A DNA stretch of 41,302 nucleotides from positions 1-41,302 of the forward strand of contig CAZAFM010000003.1 of NCBI GenBank assembly GCA_964484395.1, written 5' to 3'. How positions within the stretch are numbered: position 1 is the stretch's first letter; every line of letters begins with the position of its first letter. The position numbers and the translations under genes were made by a program. The notes under the pieces were generated by a model. The model was given only the letters and a program-made list of their open reading frames with translations, had not been told where the DNA came from and did no database searches. Shown piece after piece: positions 15,512-23,918 of the stretch. This DNA is from CAZAFM01 sp964484395. GTDB taxonomy: Bacteria > Campylobacterota > Campylobacteria > Campylobacterales > CAZAFM01.

Positions 15512-16210
15512 TTATACTGTCGGTCTGATTATTAGCTCATTAGTGTTGAGATCTAAAGAATCAGCCATTTTGAATGTTTTGTTGATCACCTCCATATTTT
15601 TTGCAAGCAACTCCTCTTTTTTCTTGTACTTCTTCTCAATAGCAGAATCAAGAGCAGCAGTACCACCAGAAGTGATAAAGGACTTCCCAAGAAATCTCTC
15701 TTTAACAGCATTTTCTATATGACCTTCATTTACAAGCTTAGTGATACCTAGAAGCATACCCATCATTGCCATGTTTGTAGCAAGCTCAGTCCCAGCAAGT
15801 TGTAAGGCAAGATCTGTAGCATCAAACTGTACTACTTTTGCATTTAGCTCTGTTAAAACTCTAATATCTTCAGGCTCAAGAAGATCTCTATCTGTGTTTA
15901 TGATAACAAGACTATTCTTTTTTAAACCTGTGTAAAAAGGCATTGTATAAGACTTACCATGAGTAACAACTTGTGGGTGAAAAATCATAATAATATCAGG
16001 ATAAACAACCTCACCAACTTCATAAATAGGCTGCGTAGAGGCTCTTACATAAGCCTCAACTGGAGCCATTCTCTTTTCAGAGCCAAAAAACGGAACCAAA
16101 GAGGCGTAATTTCCCGCATTGTCCATACATGACCCAAGTATGTGCGCTGTTGTAACAACACCCTGTCCGCCGAGCCCTGAAACCCTAATGTTATATCTTT
16201 TCTTTTCCAT
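15512..16210 (-). CDS. 2-oxoacid:ferredoxin oxidoreductase cluster 1, gamma subunit
   Basis: A 232-residue gamma subunit that, with alpha, beta and delta, makes a ferredoxin-dependent 2-oxoacid synthase. It has the family start RVSGLGGQGVVTTAHILG, the GSEKRMAPVEAYVR segment, YPDIIMIFHPQV, LAGTELATNMAMMG and SGGTAALDSAIEKK. About half of the residues match the cluster-2 gamma subunit. The ATG abuts the stop of the beta gene (TAAATG), implying translational coupling. Confidence 0.92.
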   Translation of the reverse strand: MEKKRYNIRVSGLGGQGVVTTAHILGSCMDNAGNYASLVPFFGSEKRMAPVEAYVRASTQPIYEVGEVVYPDIIMIFHPQVVTHGKSYTMPFYTGLKKNSLVIINTDRDLLEPEDIRVLTELNAKVVQFDATDLALQLAGTELATNMAMMGMLLGITKLVNEGHIENAVKERFLGKSFITSGGTAALDSAIEKKYKKKEELLAKNMEVINKTFKMADSLDLNTNELIIRPTV

Positions 16211-17122
16211 TTAGTTCACAGCCTCCTCTTTGTTTGCTTCTTTTTTAGCTTTTTTAGCCGCTTTCTCTTCTGCTTCTACTCTCTCTATGACCTTTCTTGC
16301 CTCATCGCTCATATACTCTTCAAAAGCAAATCTTCCCTTTTCTTTCTCTTTAGCATCTTTTAGCACATCTTCTGTTGGGATAGAGTACTCGATGTTACAC
16401 GAAGTATAGACATGAATAAATGTAGGCCCAACTTCTCTAGCTACAAAAATCGCTCTTCTGATAACTTGTGCTGCTTTTTTAACATTTGTTGGTGCTAGTT
16501 TTACGACATAGACGCATCCTGCTGTCTTTGCAAGTTCAGTTGCAGGCATCTTATCAAAATTTTTACCATTTGGTGCCATTTTAAGAACAGAGCCTCTTTG
16601 AGACATACCACTCTCTTGACCACCAGTGTTTCCATAAACTTCATTATCTAGCATAATGGTAGTAAACTTCTCACCTCTAATCCATGAGTGCATAGTCATA
16701 CTAAAACCAATATCCATAGTTCCGCCATCACCAGCCATGGTAATAACATCTTTTTTCTTATTTGGAAATCTCAATCTAAAAGCACGAGTAAGACCAGAGG
16801 CCATAGCGTTTTGGTCTCCATAGTTTCCGTATATAAATGGAACTGCTGCTTGAGATATGGCAAGTCTACCACAGCCCGCAGTTCCTAATGTAACTGTCTC
16901 TTCTGGTTTTGGAAGTGATGCAAAAACCACTCTTATAAAGTATGCCATCCAGCAACCAGCACACATAGGGTGCTCTTCTAGAAGCTCTTTATACTGCCCC
17001 ATATTGTGGACACCAGCCTCATCAAAGTCCTTTCCAAAAGGACCATAATCAACTAATTCTACATAGTCTTTAGGCAAATATTTTTTAAATTGTTCCGCAG
17101 GAGTAATATATTTTAAACTCAT
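16211..17122 (-). CDS. 2-oxoacid:ferredoxin oxidoreductase cluster 1, beta (TPP-binding) subunit
   Basis: A 303-residue beta subunit binding thiamine diphosphate and the proximal Fe-S cluster. It shows EHPMCAGCWMAYF (CxxC), VTLGTAGCGRL, the TPP motif GDGGTMDIGF followed by LDNEVYGNTGGQES, and a later Cys (TSCNIEY). It ends in a long Lys/Glu-rich helix (about 270-303) absent from cluster 2. Whether the substrate is pyruvate or 2-oxoglutarate (via acetyl-CoA or succinyl-CoA) cannot be decided by eye. RBS AAGGGG precedes the ATG. Confidence 0.9.
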   Translation of the reverse strand: MSLKYITPAEQFKKYLPKDYVELVDYGPFGKDFDEAGVHNMGQYKELLEEHPMCAGCWMAYFIRVVFASLPKPEETVTLGTAGCGRLAISQAAVPFIYGNYGDQNAMASGLTRAFRLRFPNKKKDVITMAGDGGTMDIGFSMTMHSWIRGEKFTTIMLDNEVYGNTGGQESGMSQRGSVLKMAPNGKNFDKMPATELAKTAGCVYVVKLAPTNVKKAAQVIRRAIFVAREVGPTFIHVYTSCNIEYSIPTEDVLKDAKEKEKGRFAFEEYMSDEARKVIERVEAEEKAAKKAKKEANKEEAVN

Positions 17123-17137
17123 GGTTTTCCCCTTTTC

Positions 17138-18328
17138 TTATAGTTTTAGATCTGATTCAACACCAAGTGTGTCATAGATCTCTTTCATGATTAGCTCAAC
17201 AGGTAGTGTCATACCACCAAACACTCTAGGTCCTTCTATAACAATTCCACTATTAGGAATAGCAGCTTTTACCTCTTTACATAGCCAGCCAATAATATTG
17301 TGCTCAGGAACTATTAAGTGTTTTGCATTTTTAGTTGCTTCTTGAATCTCTTCAATAGGGAAAGGTCTTATAGATCTAACCTTGATAAAGCCAACACTCA
17401 AATCCTCTTCTTGAGCATATCTATGCGCTTCCCTTGCTTGTGCAGCAGCACATCCAGAAGCAACAAGCATAACTTCAGCATCAGGATTTATCACTTCAAT
17501 TGGACCACCTAGATACTCATATATGTACTTCATAGCTCTTCTGTTTGAATCCCATATCTCTTGTTGCCATACAGCATGTATTAGGTGACTCATAAAGTTT
17601 GATTTCTGAACAGGAGCATCTCTTTGTATTCTAGCAGGAGGTGTCTCATTATCCATAGCAGGAACAGGAGCAGCACTCGGGTCAAATTCGCTTAGTGCCA
17701 TATCTTCAGGTGTCATCTCAACATAGCCTTTAGCATGTGTTACAAAGAAGCCTTCTGTTGCTACAGCAGTTGGTATATATACATCAACTTTTTCTGAGAT
17801 TGCAAATGCAGCTAGAGTCATATCAAATGTATCTTGTTGGTTTTCAGCATGCAGTACTACAGCTCCGCAGTGCATAAGGTATGCCATCTCTATGTTATCA
17901 GGCTGAATAGATAGTGGTGCATTTATAACTCTTGTAAGCACACCTAGGACTGCTGGTATTCTATGTCCAGGCCATGAAGCAATAGCCTCTAAACCTCTAA
18001 GAAGTCCAGGACCTGAAGTTGCAGAAAAGATTCTTACACCAGCTCTTGCTGCACCTGCAACTGCTGACATAGTCCCTAGCTCTTCTTCTGCTCTATAATA
18101 CTCTTTTATGTGACCTTGTGCATATATATCGCCAACAAGGTGCATTACCTCAGATTGTGGTGTAATAGGATAAGCGATTGCCATATCAACGCTTGAGCGT
18201 TTAACAGCTTCAGCCATAGCTTGTGCACCTGTAATGAAGCACTTTTCTCTTGGGGCTTCTTGTAGAAGATATTTAGCATCTACTAGTTTTTTCTCTATTT
18301 TTGGTGTTGAGGTTACATTTTCACTCAT
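17138..18328 (-). CDS. 2-oxoacid:ferredoxin oxidoreductase cluster 1, alpha subunit
   Basis: A 396-residue alpha subunit. Visible motifs are CFITGAQAMAEAVKR, AYPITPQSEVMHLVG for substrate and cofactor binding, EEELGTMSAVAGAARAG, the SGPGLLRGLEAIASW core, and the C-terminal domain with VASGCAAAQAREA and IRPFPIEEI. With the neighbouring subunits it forms a CO2-fixing, ferredoxin-dependent enzyme of the reductive TCA cycle. The gene lies ten bases after the epsilon gene with RBS AAGGAG. Confidence 0.92.
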   Translation of the reverse strand: MSENVTSTPKIEKKLVDAKYLLQEAPREKCFITGAQAMAEAVKRSSVDMAIAYPITPQSEVMHLVGDIYAQGHIKEYYRAEEELGTMSAVAGAARAGVRIFSATSGPGLLRGLEAIASWPGHRIPAVLGVLTRVINAPLSIQPDNIEMAYLMHCGAVVLHAENQQDTFDMTLAAFAISEKVDVYIPTAVATEGFFVTHAKGYVEMTPEDMALSEFDPSAAPVPAMDNETPPARIQRDAPVQKSNFMSHLIHAVWQQEIWDSNRRAMKYIYEYLGGPIEVINPDAEVMLVASGCAAAQAREAHRYAQEEDLSVGFIKVRSIRPFPIEEIQEATKNAKHLIVPEHNIIGWLCKEVKAAIPNSGIVIEGPRVFGGMTLPVELIMKEIYDTLGVESDLKL

Positions 18329-18338
18329 CTTAATCTCC

Positions 18339-19052
18339 TTATTCAGTTTCAGTTACTATCTCATCTTTTTGAGCCATGATGAGACTTCTATACTCTCCAT
18401 AGTCAAGAACACTGATAGACTCATAGTTCTCATAATCCATAGAGGAATTTTCAGGTGGTAGTTTTTTCTCCCACTTGATACCTAGTTTATCTCTCTCCTC
18501 GATGAGTATATTTTTAAATTTTACTATATCATCTGCATGCAAGTCACGGATAGAAGCCATTGCCTCTTCATGTCCCATATAAGCACAGAGTGCTATAGTG
18601 TAACAATCAGCCCCAGCTCGAATCATTCTTAAAGATAAGTTTGCATAGTGGCAGTGAACACCTACAAAAACACACGCCTTTATTTTATTCTCAATAATTG
18701 TTAAATTCGGGTGATTTGGATTGATTTCTGCTTTAACATCAATCTTTGGATATTTTGGTCTATAATCAGGCATTGGAATAATTTTGCAGTTTGGTATCTC
18801 AGATGCCAACTCCAAAATCGCTGCTGCTTTTTCTGCAACATCTGCTTTCCAATCCCACAACACTTGTGGACCTGGGAAGATAGTTGGATTCTCTCTAGTA
18901 AGAAGTGCTCTTGCAGCATCTCTCATCGCCTCTTCTTCTTCTACTTGGTTACCATACAGCAGAGCTTTTCCCTCTTCAGAGAGCTCAACTCCCATAGATA
19001 CTGCTGATTTAGGCATATAGCCAACTGGACCTACTGATATTTTTTCTTTCAT
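18339..19052 (-). CDS. 2-oxoacid:ferredoxin oxidoreductase cluster 1, epsilon-type subunit
   Basis: A 237-residue protein of the family that forms the fifth (epsilon) subunit in five-subunit oxidoreductases such as Por and For of Hydrogenobacter. It shares with the cluster-2 homologue the blocks NPTIFPGPQVLW, MPDYRPKYPKI, INPNHPNLTI and VFVGVHCHYANLSLRMIRA. It carries about 45 additional C-terminal residues (KLPPENSSMDYENYE onward), acidic and unmatched in cluster 2. It is the first gene of cluster 1, with RBS AAGGAG and a TATAAT box just upstream. The biochemical role of this subunit type is not established. Confidence 0.85.
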   Translation of the reverse strand: MKEKISVGPVGYMPKSAVSMGVELSEEGKALLYGNQVEEEEAMRDAARALLTRENPTIFPGPQVLWDWKADVAEKAAAILELASEIPNCKIIPMPDYRPKYPKIDVKAEINPNHPNLTIIENKIKACVFVGVHCHYANLSLRMIRAGADCYTIALCAYMGHEEAMASIRDLHADDIVKFKNILIEERDKLGIKWEKKLPPENSSMDYENYESISVLDYGEYRSLIMAQKDEIVTETE

Positions 19053-19075
19053 ACTAAACTCCTTGTCACTTATGG

Positions 19076-19081
19076 ATTATA
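19076..19081 (-). promoter_or_regulatory. sigma-70 -10 box of oxidoreductase cluster 1
   Basis: Perfect TATAAT on the minus strand in the context AAATTTGTATAATCC, with T-rich sequence upstream. It would start transcription near 19069, about 17 bases before the epsilon gene's ATG, leaving room for the RBS. Confidence 0.6.
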
Positions 19082-19148
19082 CAAATTTACACAAAAGTAG
19101 CATTGAAGCATTTTAAAAGTGAGATTATTCTATGAATAGATTTGTATG

Positions 19149-19206
19149 TGTAACATTTTGTAACAATAAAAAACTTGATAGAACATTAATAGTAATGATA
19201 TGTAAC
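19149..19206 (-). promoter_or_regulatory. GTTACA direct repeats upstream of cluster 1
   Basis: On the minus strand GTTACA-AAAT-GTTACA (19164-19149) is a perfect direct repeat with a ten-base period. A second, partial pair GTTACA-TATC-ATTACT lies at 19206-19191. The arrangement, orientation to the gene and distance to the -10 box (68 bases) mirror the icd upstream region. They lie between the cobW-like gene and cluster 1. Confidence 0.5.
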
Positions 19207-19252
19207 AACTATGTAGAGTATAGGTATATAGGCAGTATGACCAATATTTCTA

Positions 19253-20209
19253 CTACTCTTGCATTTTTAGAAAAGAGAAATTTTTACACATATTTGATAC
19301 ATCATCTTCTATATTAAAACCAATACATATTAGAATAGAGGGTTTATCGTACTCAGCAAGCTCCTCATAGGATATATCACCAAAAGCGTAGTTTATAATT
19401 AAGGGCTGTGGTATGTCCTCTAGTTTTACAACACCCTTAACTCTAAAAATAGATTTAGGAAGCGCTTTTAAAAGTCTTTCTAGCTCTTCAAAGCTACATG
19501 GACTCTGAATATAGAGTGGTTTTTGGGTGATTGAATCTCTAGTGGTATGGTCATGATGGGTATGGTCTTTTGCTATGTCTTGAAGTTCATCAACCCTATA
19601 TATTCCTTCAAAAAGCTCTTTTTCTACATAACCTTTTGAGGTGCAACTCAAAATAGTGTTATTAAATACTGTCTTTCCTGTGAGGTTGTTTTTGATAGTA
19701 AACTCTTTATGTATATCCATAACCTCTTTTTTAAGCAACTCTAGGCTATCTTCTTTGATGAGGTCAATCTTGTTGATGATGATTATGTTAGAGCCACCAA
19801 GTTGATATTTAGCTGTTTGATTATCCCTATATATAGCAAAGTTTTTAGCATCTACTACACAGATAATCCCTTCTACTATGATGCCAAGGTTTTTTAGAGA
19901 TAAAAATATAGGAAAAGGCTCAGAGGCACCTGATGTCTCAACAAAAATAACCTCTGGATTATAGTTTTGGATTATCTCTATTACGCCTCTTTCAAACTCT
20001 TCTGCAAGTTTGCAACAAATACACCCCTCTGAAATTTCAAGAACTTCACTATGCACATTTTTTAGGATTTTACCATCTATGCCAACCTCTCCAAATTCAT
20101 TGACTATAATTGCAACCTTTTTGTCTTTGAAATGCTCTCTTACTGTATTTGTAAGCATTGTTGACTTCCCAACACCTAAAAATCCAGTAATTACAAAAGC
20201 GTGTATCAT
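19253..20209 (-). CDS. CobW/COG0523-family metal-chaperone GTPase
   Basis: A 318-residue G3E-family P-loop GTPase. It has Walker A GFLGVGKS (9-16), the metal-binding GCICC motif (62-66), FVETSGASEP for switch II, NKID (146-149) for guanine recognition, a His-rich stretch HTHHDH (216-221), and a C-terminal CobW domain (about 230-318) with FRVKGVVKL. Relatives deliver Zn, Co, Ni or Fe to client enzymes; the metal cannot be read from this sequence. It sits between the two oxidoreductase clusters, behind a hairpin that probably ends cluster 2, and is followed by 200 bases of control region for cluster 1. Confidence 0.88.
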   Translation of the reverse strand: MIHAFVITGFLGVGKSTMLTNTVREHFKDKKVAIIVNEFGEVGIDGKILKNVHSEVLEISEGCICCKLAEEFERGVIEIIQNYNPEVIFVETSGASEPFPIFLSLKNLGIIVEGIICVVDAKNFAIYRDNQTAKYQLGGSNIIIINKIDLIKEDSLELLKKEVMDIHKEFTIKNNLTGKTVFNNTILSCTSKGYVEKELFEGIYRVDELQDIAKDHTHHDHTTRDSITQKPLYIQSPCSFEELERLLKALPKSIFRVKGVVKLEDIPQPLIINYAFGDISYEELAEYDKPSILICIGFNIEDDVSNMCKNFSFLKMQE

Positions 20210-20240
20210 AGAATCATCCTTGAGGTATTTAGAGTGTTAA

Positions 20241-20263
20241 GGGTAGCAAGGGAGTTGCTACCC
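20241..20263 (-). terminator. hairpin after oxidoreductase cluster 2
   Basis: GGGTAGCAA-CTCCC-TTGCTACCC on the minus strand is a perfect nine-pair stem, followed by TTAACACTCT rather than a full T-run. It lies between the gamma gene of cluster 2 and the cobW-like gene, so it is probably a weak terminator or 3'-end stabiliser. Confidence 0.5.
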
Positions 20264-20294
20264 TAGAAATTTGTACTAAAGTTACTAAGAGTAG

Positions 20295-20996
20295 CTATCT
20301 CTTTGGAGCATCAAGAATCTGCTTAAGTCCTACCTCTTTGCACCACTGCTCAGTCAAATCATAAGCTGATGATGCTGTTTGTAGGTTTTTGTCAATAAGT
20401 TCCATCTTCTTCTTGAACTTCTTCTCAATAGCTGAGTCAAGTGTAGCTGTACCACCAGAAGCGGTGTATTTTTTCAAGAATCTATCTTTTATACCCTCTT
20501 CAATAGCTGGTTTATCAACAGTACCTAGTGCTCCAAAAAGTGCACCTAGCATCGCCATATTAGTAGCTAGCTCTGTTCCTGCAAGATCAATAGCGAACTT
20601 TGTAAAGTCTTTTGTAAGCACTTTAACATTCAAGTCATCTAATCTTTTCTTATCAGAGGCTGTTAATAGCTCAGTGTCACTATTGATAATTACAAGACCA
20701 TCCTCTTTGATACCTGAGTAAAAAGGCATTGTATAGGATTTACCCATTGTGATAACTTGTGGATGATATACCATTATAATGTCAGGATATATAACTTCAC
20801 CCCTATCATATACTGGAACAGTTGCAATCCTAGCATAGCTCTCTGAGGGTGCCATTCTCTTTTCAGCACCAAAAAAAGGATTTGAAACTGCATAGTAACC
20901 TACTGTGTCTGCTGCAGTAGCTGCGATATGGGCAGCTGTAACTGCTCCTTGCCCACCAAGTGCAGGCATTCTGATTTTAATTGAATCTTTTGCCAT
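20295..20996 (-). CDS. 2-oxoacid:ferredoxin oxidoreductase cluster 2, gamma subunit
   Basis: A 233-residue gamma subunit with RMPALGGQGAVTAAHIAA, PFFGAEKRMAPSESY, YPDIIMVYHPQV, LAGTELATNMAMLG and SGGTATLDSAIEKK, homologous along its length to the cluster-1 gamma. A longer ORF starts at 21020, but the start is placed at ATG 20996 (MAKDSIKIR). It overlaps the beta stop by one base (TAATG), has GAGGG upstream, and gives the same length as the paralogue. It is the last gene of cluster 2. Confidence 0.92.
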   Translation of the reverse strand: MAKDSIKIRMPALGGQGAVTAAHIAATAADTVGYYAVSNPFFGAEKRMAPSESYARIATVPVYDRGEVIYPDIIMVYHPQVITMGKSYTMPFYSGIKEDGLVIINSDTELLTASDKKRLDDLNVKVLTKDFTKFAIDLAGTELATNMAMLGALFGALGTVDKPAIEEGIKDRFLKKYTASGGTATLDSAIEKKFKKKMELIDKNLQTASSAYDLTEQWCKEVGLKQILDAPKR

Positions 20997-21865
20997 TATA
21001 AAAGTCCCTCTTCTTTGCATTTTGCTATATTTTTTTCTGCTTCAGGTGAAAGATGTCTAAAAAACTGAAACCTATCTTTATCTCTAGCCTTCATCTCTCC
21101 TAAGCCCTCATTTGCACTCAAGCCTATCTCAAGTATACAAGGAGTGTGTAGGTTTACAAAACTAGGACCTACCTCTCTAGCTGTCAAAATCGCTTCTTTA
21201 ATCACTTTTGCAACTTGCTTAGGGTTCGACCCTGTTAAGTTAGCAGAGTAGTGGCATCCAGATGTTACTGCTATATCCCATAAAGGAACTTTGTCAAACT
21301 GCTTACCTTTAGGTGCCATTTTAAAAACATGACCCTTTGCAGTCGCACCACTCTCTTGACCACCAGTATTTGCATATACTTCATTATCAAAACAGATTGT
21401 AGTTATCTTCTCTTGTCTGAAAAAAGACTGGAGTGTGTAATCAAGTCCTATATCAACAGTAGCACCATCACCAGCAAGAACAACAACATCTTTAGGCTTA
21501 TCAGGAAATCTCCACTCTAGAACTCTTTTTATTCCAGATGCTACTGAGTTTTGGTTTCCAAATAGTGAGTGCACAGTATGGAGTGCAATATGTGGGAACA
21601 TTAGTGAAGTACAACCTGTTGAGTTGACTATAATAGTCTCTTCTGGATTTGGAAGGGCTGCTAGGACATATCTTATTGTTGCAGCTTCTGGGCATCCTGC
21701 ACAGAGTGAATGCTCTTCTATAATCTCTTTTGAGATAGGTAGCTCATTTATCCCTCTTGGCTTATCTTGTTTACAAGCCCATGTAGCCCTCTCCTCAAGA
21801 TCTATAATCTCCTGAGGCATAATATCTCTAAATTCTGGGTTGATTTTATACATATCATAAGACAT
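20996..21865 (-). CDS. 2-oxoacid:ferredoxin oxidoreductase cluster 2, beta (TPP-binding) subunit
   Basis: A 289-residue beta subunit. It has EHSLCAGCPEAAT (CxxC), IIVNSTGCTSL, the TPP motif GDGATVDIGLDY followed by FDNEVYANTGGQESG, and a later Cys in HTPCILEIG. It is collinear with the cluster-1 beta but lacks that protein's charged C-terminal helix. Differences at HTPCILEI versus YTSCNIEY and VNSTGCTS versus LGTAGCGR may reflect different substrates. It starts one base after the alpha stop. Confidence 0.9.
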   Translation of the reverse strand: MSYDMYKINPEFRDIMPQEIIDLEERATWACKQDKPRGINELPISKEIIEEHSLCAGCPEAATIRYVLAALPNPEETIIVNSTGCTSLMFPHIALHTVHSLFGNQNSVASGIKRVLEWRFPDKPKDVVVLAGDGATVDIGLDYTLQSFFRQEKITTICFDNEVYANTGGQESGATAKGHVFKMAPKGKQFDKVPLWDIAVTSGCHYSANLTGSNPKQVAKVIKEAILTAREVGPSFVNLHTPCILEIGLSANEGLGEMKARDKDRFQFFRHLSPEAEKNIAKCKEEGLL

Positions 21866-21866
21866 C

Positions 21867-23066
21867 TTAAGCTCCTTTACCAGTGTTTACTACTTCCATA
21901 ACTTCAGCGATAATCGCTTCAGCAGGCATACTCATACCACCGGCGACTCTTGGTCCAGCGATAACCTCTGCATCACACTTTCTATATAGTGATGCTTTGA
22001 CTTCGTTTGCAAGCCAACCAACTACATTTAGCTCAGGTACAAATGCATACTTAACACCCTTCATAGCTTCAAGAAGCTCATCATGTGGAAAAGGTCTTAT
22101 AGTTCTTAACTTGATAACTTTAGTTTTAATTCCCAGTTTTTCTAGCTCTCTTTTTGCTTCTTTTGCTTGGTTTGATGCTGTTCCACATGCAATTAGTGCA
22201 ATCTCTGCATCATCTTCTCCTACAGTGTGGACTAGTCCACCTAGGAAGTGTTTTGTGTATGGTATTGATCTCTCTACTGCTGATCTTATCTCCCACTGCC
22301 AGCTAGCATGCGTTGCATAAGATATGTAGTTTGACTTCATTACAAATGGGTCTCTTAAAAATCTACCAGGTGACATCTCAGCATCTATTGGAGGAAGTGG
22401 AGCTTTGTATGGTTCATAAGGTTTAAGTGCAATATCATCACTTGGAATCTCAACAGCTTCTCTAGTGTGAGATACAAAGAACCCATCAATAACTGTAATA
22501 ATAGGAACATGAACATCTGGTTTCTCTGCAACCTCAAAACCAGCAATAGTCATATCAAATAGTTCTTGCACATTCTCAGCATACCAGATAATACAACCTG
22601 TCTCTAGTAGATAGAAAACCTCTAAGTTATCTGGCTGAATTGTAAGTGGTGAGTTGATACCTCTTGCCATAAGTATTAGTTGAACTGGAATTCTAGTTCC
22701 TGACCACATAGCAAAGTTTTCCATAGCTCTCAAAGTTCCAGGTCCAGAAGTGGTCGTAATAGTTCTAGCTCCAGCCATTGCACAGCCTGCCACTTCAGAC
22801 ATTACACCAAACTCGTTTTCACCTCTAAAGTATGTACCAACATAGCCATCTCTCCACAACTCTCCTATAAGGTGAGCTCCCTCTGATTGTGGTGTGATAG
22901 GATATGAAACAGAAGCATCAACAGTACATCGTTTAACCGCTTCTTGTAGGATTTCTGATCCTGTCATGAAGTGTTTTGTTCTAGGCGCCTCAAATAGCAT
23001 ATAATCGGCTGTCACTAGAGTCTGTCCGCTCCAATTTTTTGTATCTGTCATTTTATTTCTACTCAT
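21867..23066 (-). CDS. 2-oxoacid:ferredoxin oxidoreductase cluster 2, alpha subunit
   Basis: A 399-residue alpha subunit with HFMTGSEILQEAVKR, SYPITPQSEGAHLIG, ENEFGVMSEVAGCAMAG, TTSGPGTLRAMENFA and IACGTASNQAKEA. It is homologous to cluster 1 alpha but strongly diverged, which argues that the two complexes act on different 2-oxoacids (one pyruvate synthase, one 2-oxoglutarate synthase); which is which is open. The ATG at 23066 follows GGGAG. An in-frame ATG five codons later (MTDTKN) is an alternative. Confidence 0.92.
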   Translation of the reverse strand: MSRNKMTDTKNWSGQTLVTADYMLFEAPRTKHFMTGSEILQEAVKRCTVDASVSYPITPQSEGAHLIGELWRDGYVGTYFRGENEFGVMSEVAGCAMAGARTITTTSGPGTLRAMENFAMWSGTRIPVQLILMARGINSPLTIQPDNLEVFYLLETGCIIWYAENVQELFDMTIAGFEVAEKPDVHVPIITVIDGFFVSHTREAVEIPSDDIALKPYEPYKAPLPPIDAEMSPGRFLRDPFVMKSNYISYATHASWQWEIRSAVERSIPYTKHFLGGLVHTVGEDDAEIALIACGTASNQAKEAKRELEKLGIKTKVIKLRTIRPFPHDELLEAMKGVKYAFVPELNVVGWLANEVKASLYRKCDAEVIAGPRVAGGMSMPAEAIIAEVMEVVNTGKGA

Positions 23067-23067
23067 T

Positions 23068-23637
23068 TTATCTCCCTAGCTCTGCTTTTACTTCTTTGGC
23101 AATTTTAATAAACTTCTCAAGCTCTTCAGCGTGTTGGTCTCTCAAAGTAGCCATTGCATCCTCGTGTCCTGATAAGCCACAAATCGCGATAGTATAACAA
23201 TCAGTCTCAGCACGCACTATTTTGAGTGCGACATTAGCATAGTGACAGTGGACACCAACAAATATTGCTGCTTTAATATCGTTATGCCAAATTGTTAAGT
23301 TCGGATGATTTGGGTTTATCTCAACTTCTGGGTTAATTTTTGGATATTTTGGTCGGTAATCATACATTGGAATCATCTTTGCACCAAGTATGTCAGCTAT
23401 CTCTTTAACCAAAGTAGCTTTCTTTTTTGCTTCTTCACTCCAACCATAGAGCACTTGCGGTCCTGGGAAGATTGTTGCATTATCTCTTGTAAGCATAACC
23501 TTCGCAACCTCTCTCATTGCAACCTCTTCATCAACCACCTCTTCTAATAGAAGTGCTTTTCCTTCTGGTGGTGTGATGATACCTTCATAAGTAGCCACCG
23601 GATATGGTGAGTAATACGCTGGGCCAATGTTTGCCAT
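23068..23637 (-). CDS. 2-oxoacid:ferredoxin oxidoreductase cluster 2, epsilon-type subunit
   Basis: A 189-residue homologue of the cluster-1 epsilon subunit with NATIFPGPQVLYGW, MYDYRPKYPKINPEVEINP, NHPNLTIWHNDI and FVGVHCHYANVALKIVRA. It ends at about the point where the cluster-1 protein goes on into its acidic tail. It lies second in cluster 2 (delta-epsilon-alpha-beta-gamma), 53 bases after the ferredoxin gene. Confidence 0.85.
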   Translation of the reverse strand: MANIGPAYYSPYPVATYEGIITPPEGKALLLEEVVDEEVAMREVAKVMLTRDNATIFPGPQVLYGWSEEAKKKATLVKEIADILGAKMIPMYDYRPKYPKINPEVEINPNHPNLTIWHNDIKAAIFVGVHCHYANVALKIVRAETDCYTIAICGLSGHEDAMATLRDQHAEELEKFIKIAKEVKAELGR

Positions 23638-23690
23638 AAATTCTCCTATAAAGTAATTTTCACATTAATAATGAGCTAAAGCTTTTTAGC

Positions 23691-23918
23691 TTACTCTTCC
23701 TTAGCTTGCGCCATAACCATTGAGATACAGCCTCTATTAAGTAAGTCTGTGCAGACATAGACACATAGAGCGCACCCCTTGCATCTATCACTATCAACCC
23801 AAGATGTATTGTTCTCTTTATCGAACATAAGCGTATTTGCTTCTGGACAATAAAGTGTACACATATTGCATTTATGCTCAGCACATTTGTCCGAATCGAC
23901 TTTTGCTATATAATACAT
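23691..23918 (-). CDS. 2-oxoacid:ferredoxin oxidoreductase cluster 2, delta (ferredoxin) subunit
   Basis: A 75-residue two-[4Fe-4S] ferredoxin with exactly the same protein sequence as the gene at 15270-15497. Only three silent third-position changes, all in the last 16 bases, distinguish the two genes. Here the gene is first in its operon instead of last, with its own RBS (GGAG, eight bases upstream) in otherwise unrelated 5' sequence. The delta subunit passes electrons between free ferredoxin and the catalytic subunits, so an identical copy would serve both complexes equally. Confidence 0.93.
   Translation of the reverse strand: MYYIAKVDSDKCAEHKCNMCTLYCPEANTLMFDKENNTSWVDSDRCKGCALCVYVCTDLLNRGCISMVMAQAKEE

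Noticed and set aside
19132..19317. 61-codon plus-strand ORF upstream of cluster 1
   Set aside because: It runs into the 3' end of the cobW-like gene on the other strand, has no RBS, and covers the GTTACA repeats. It is better explained as control DNA.
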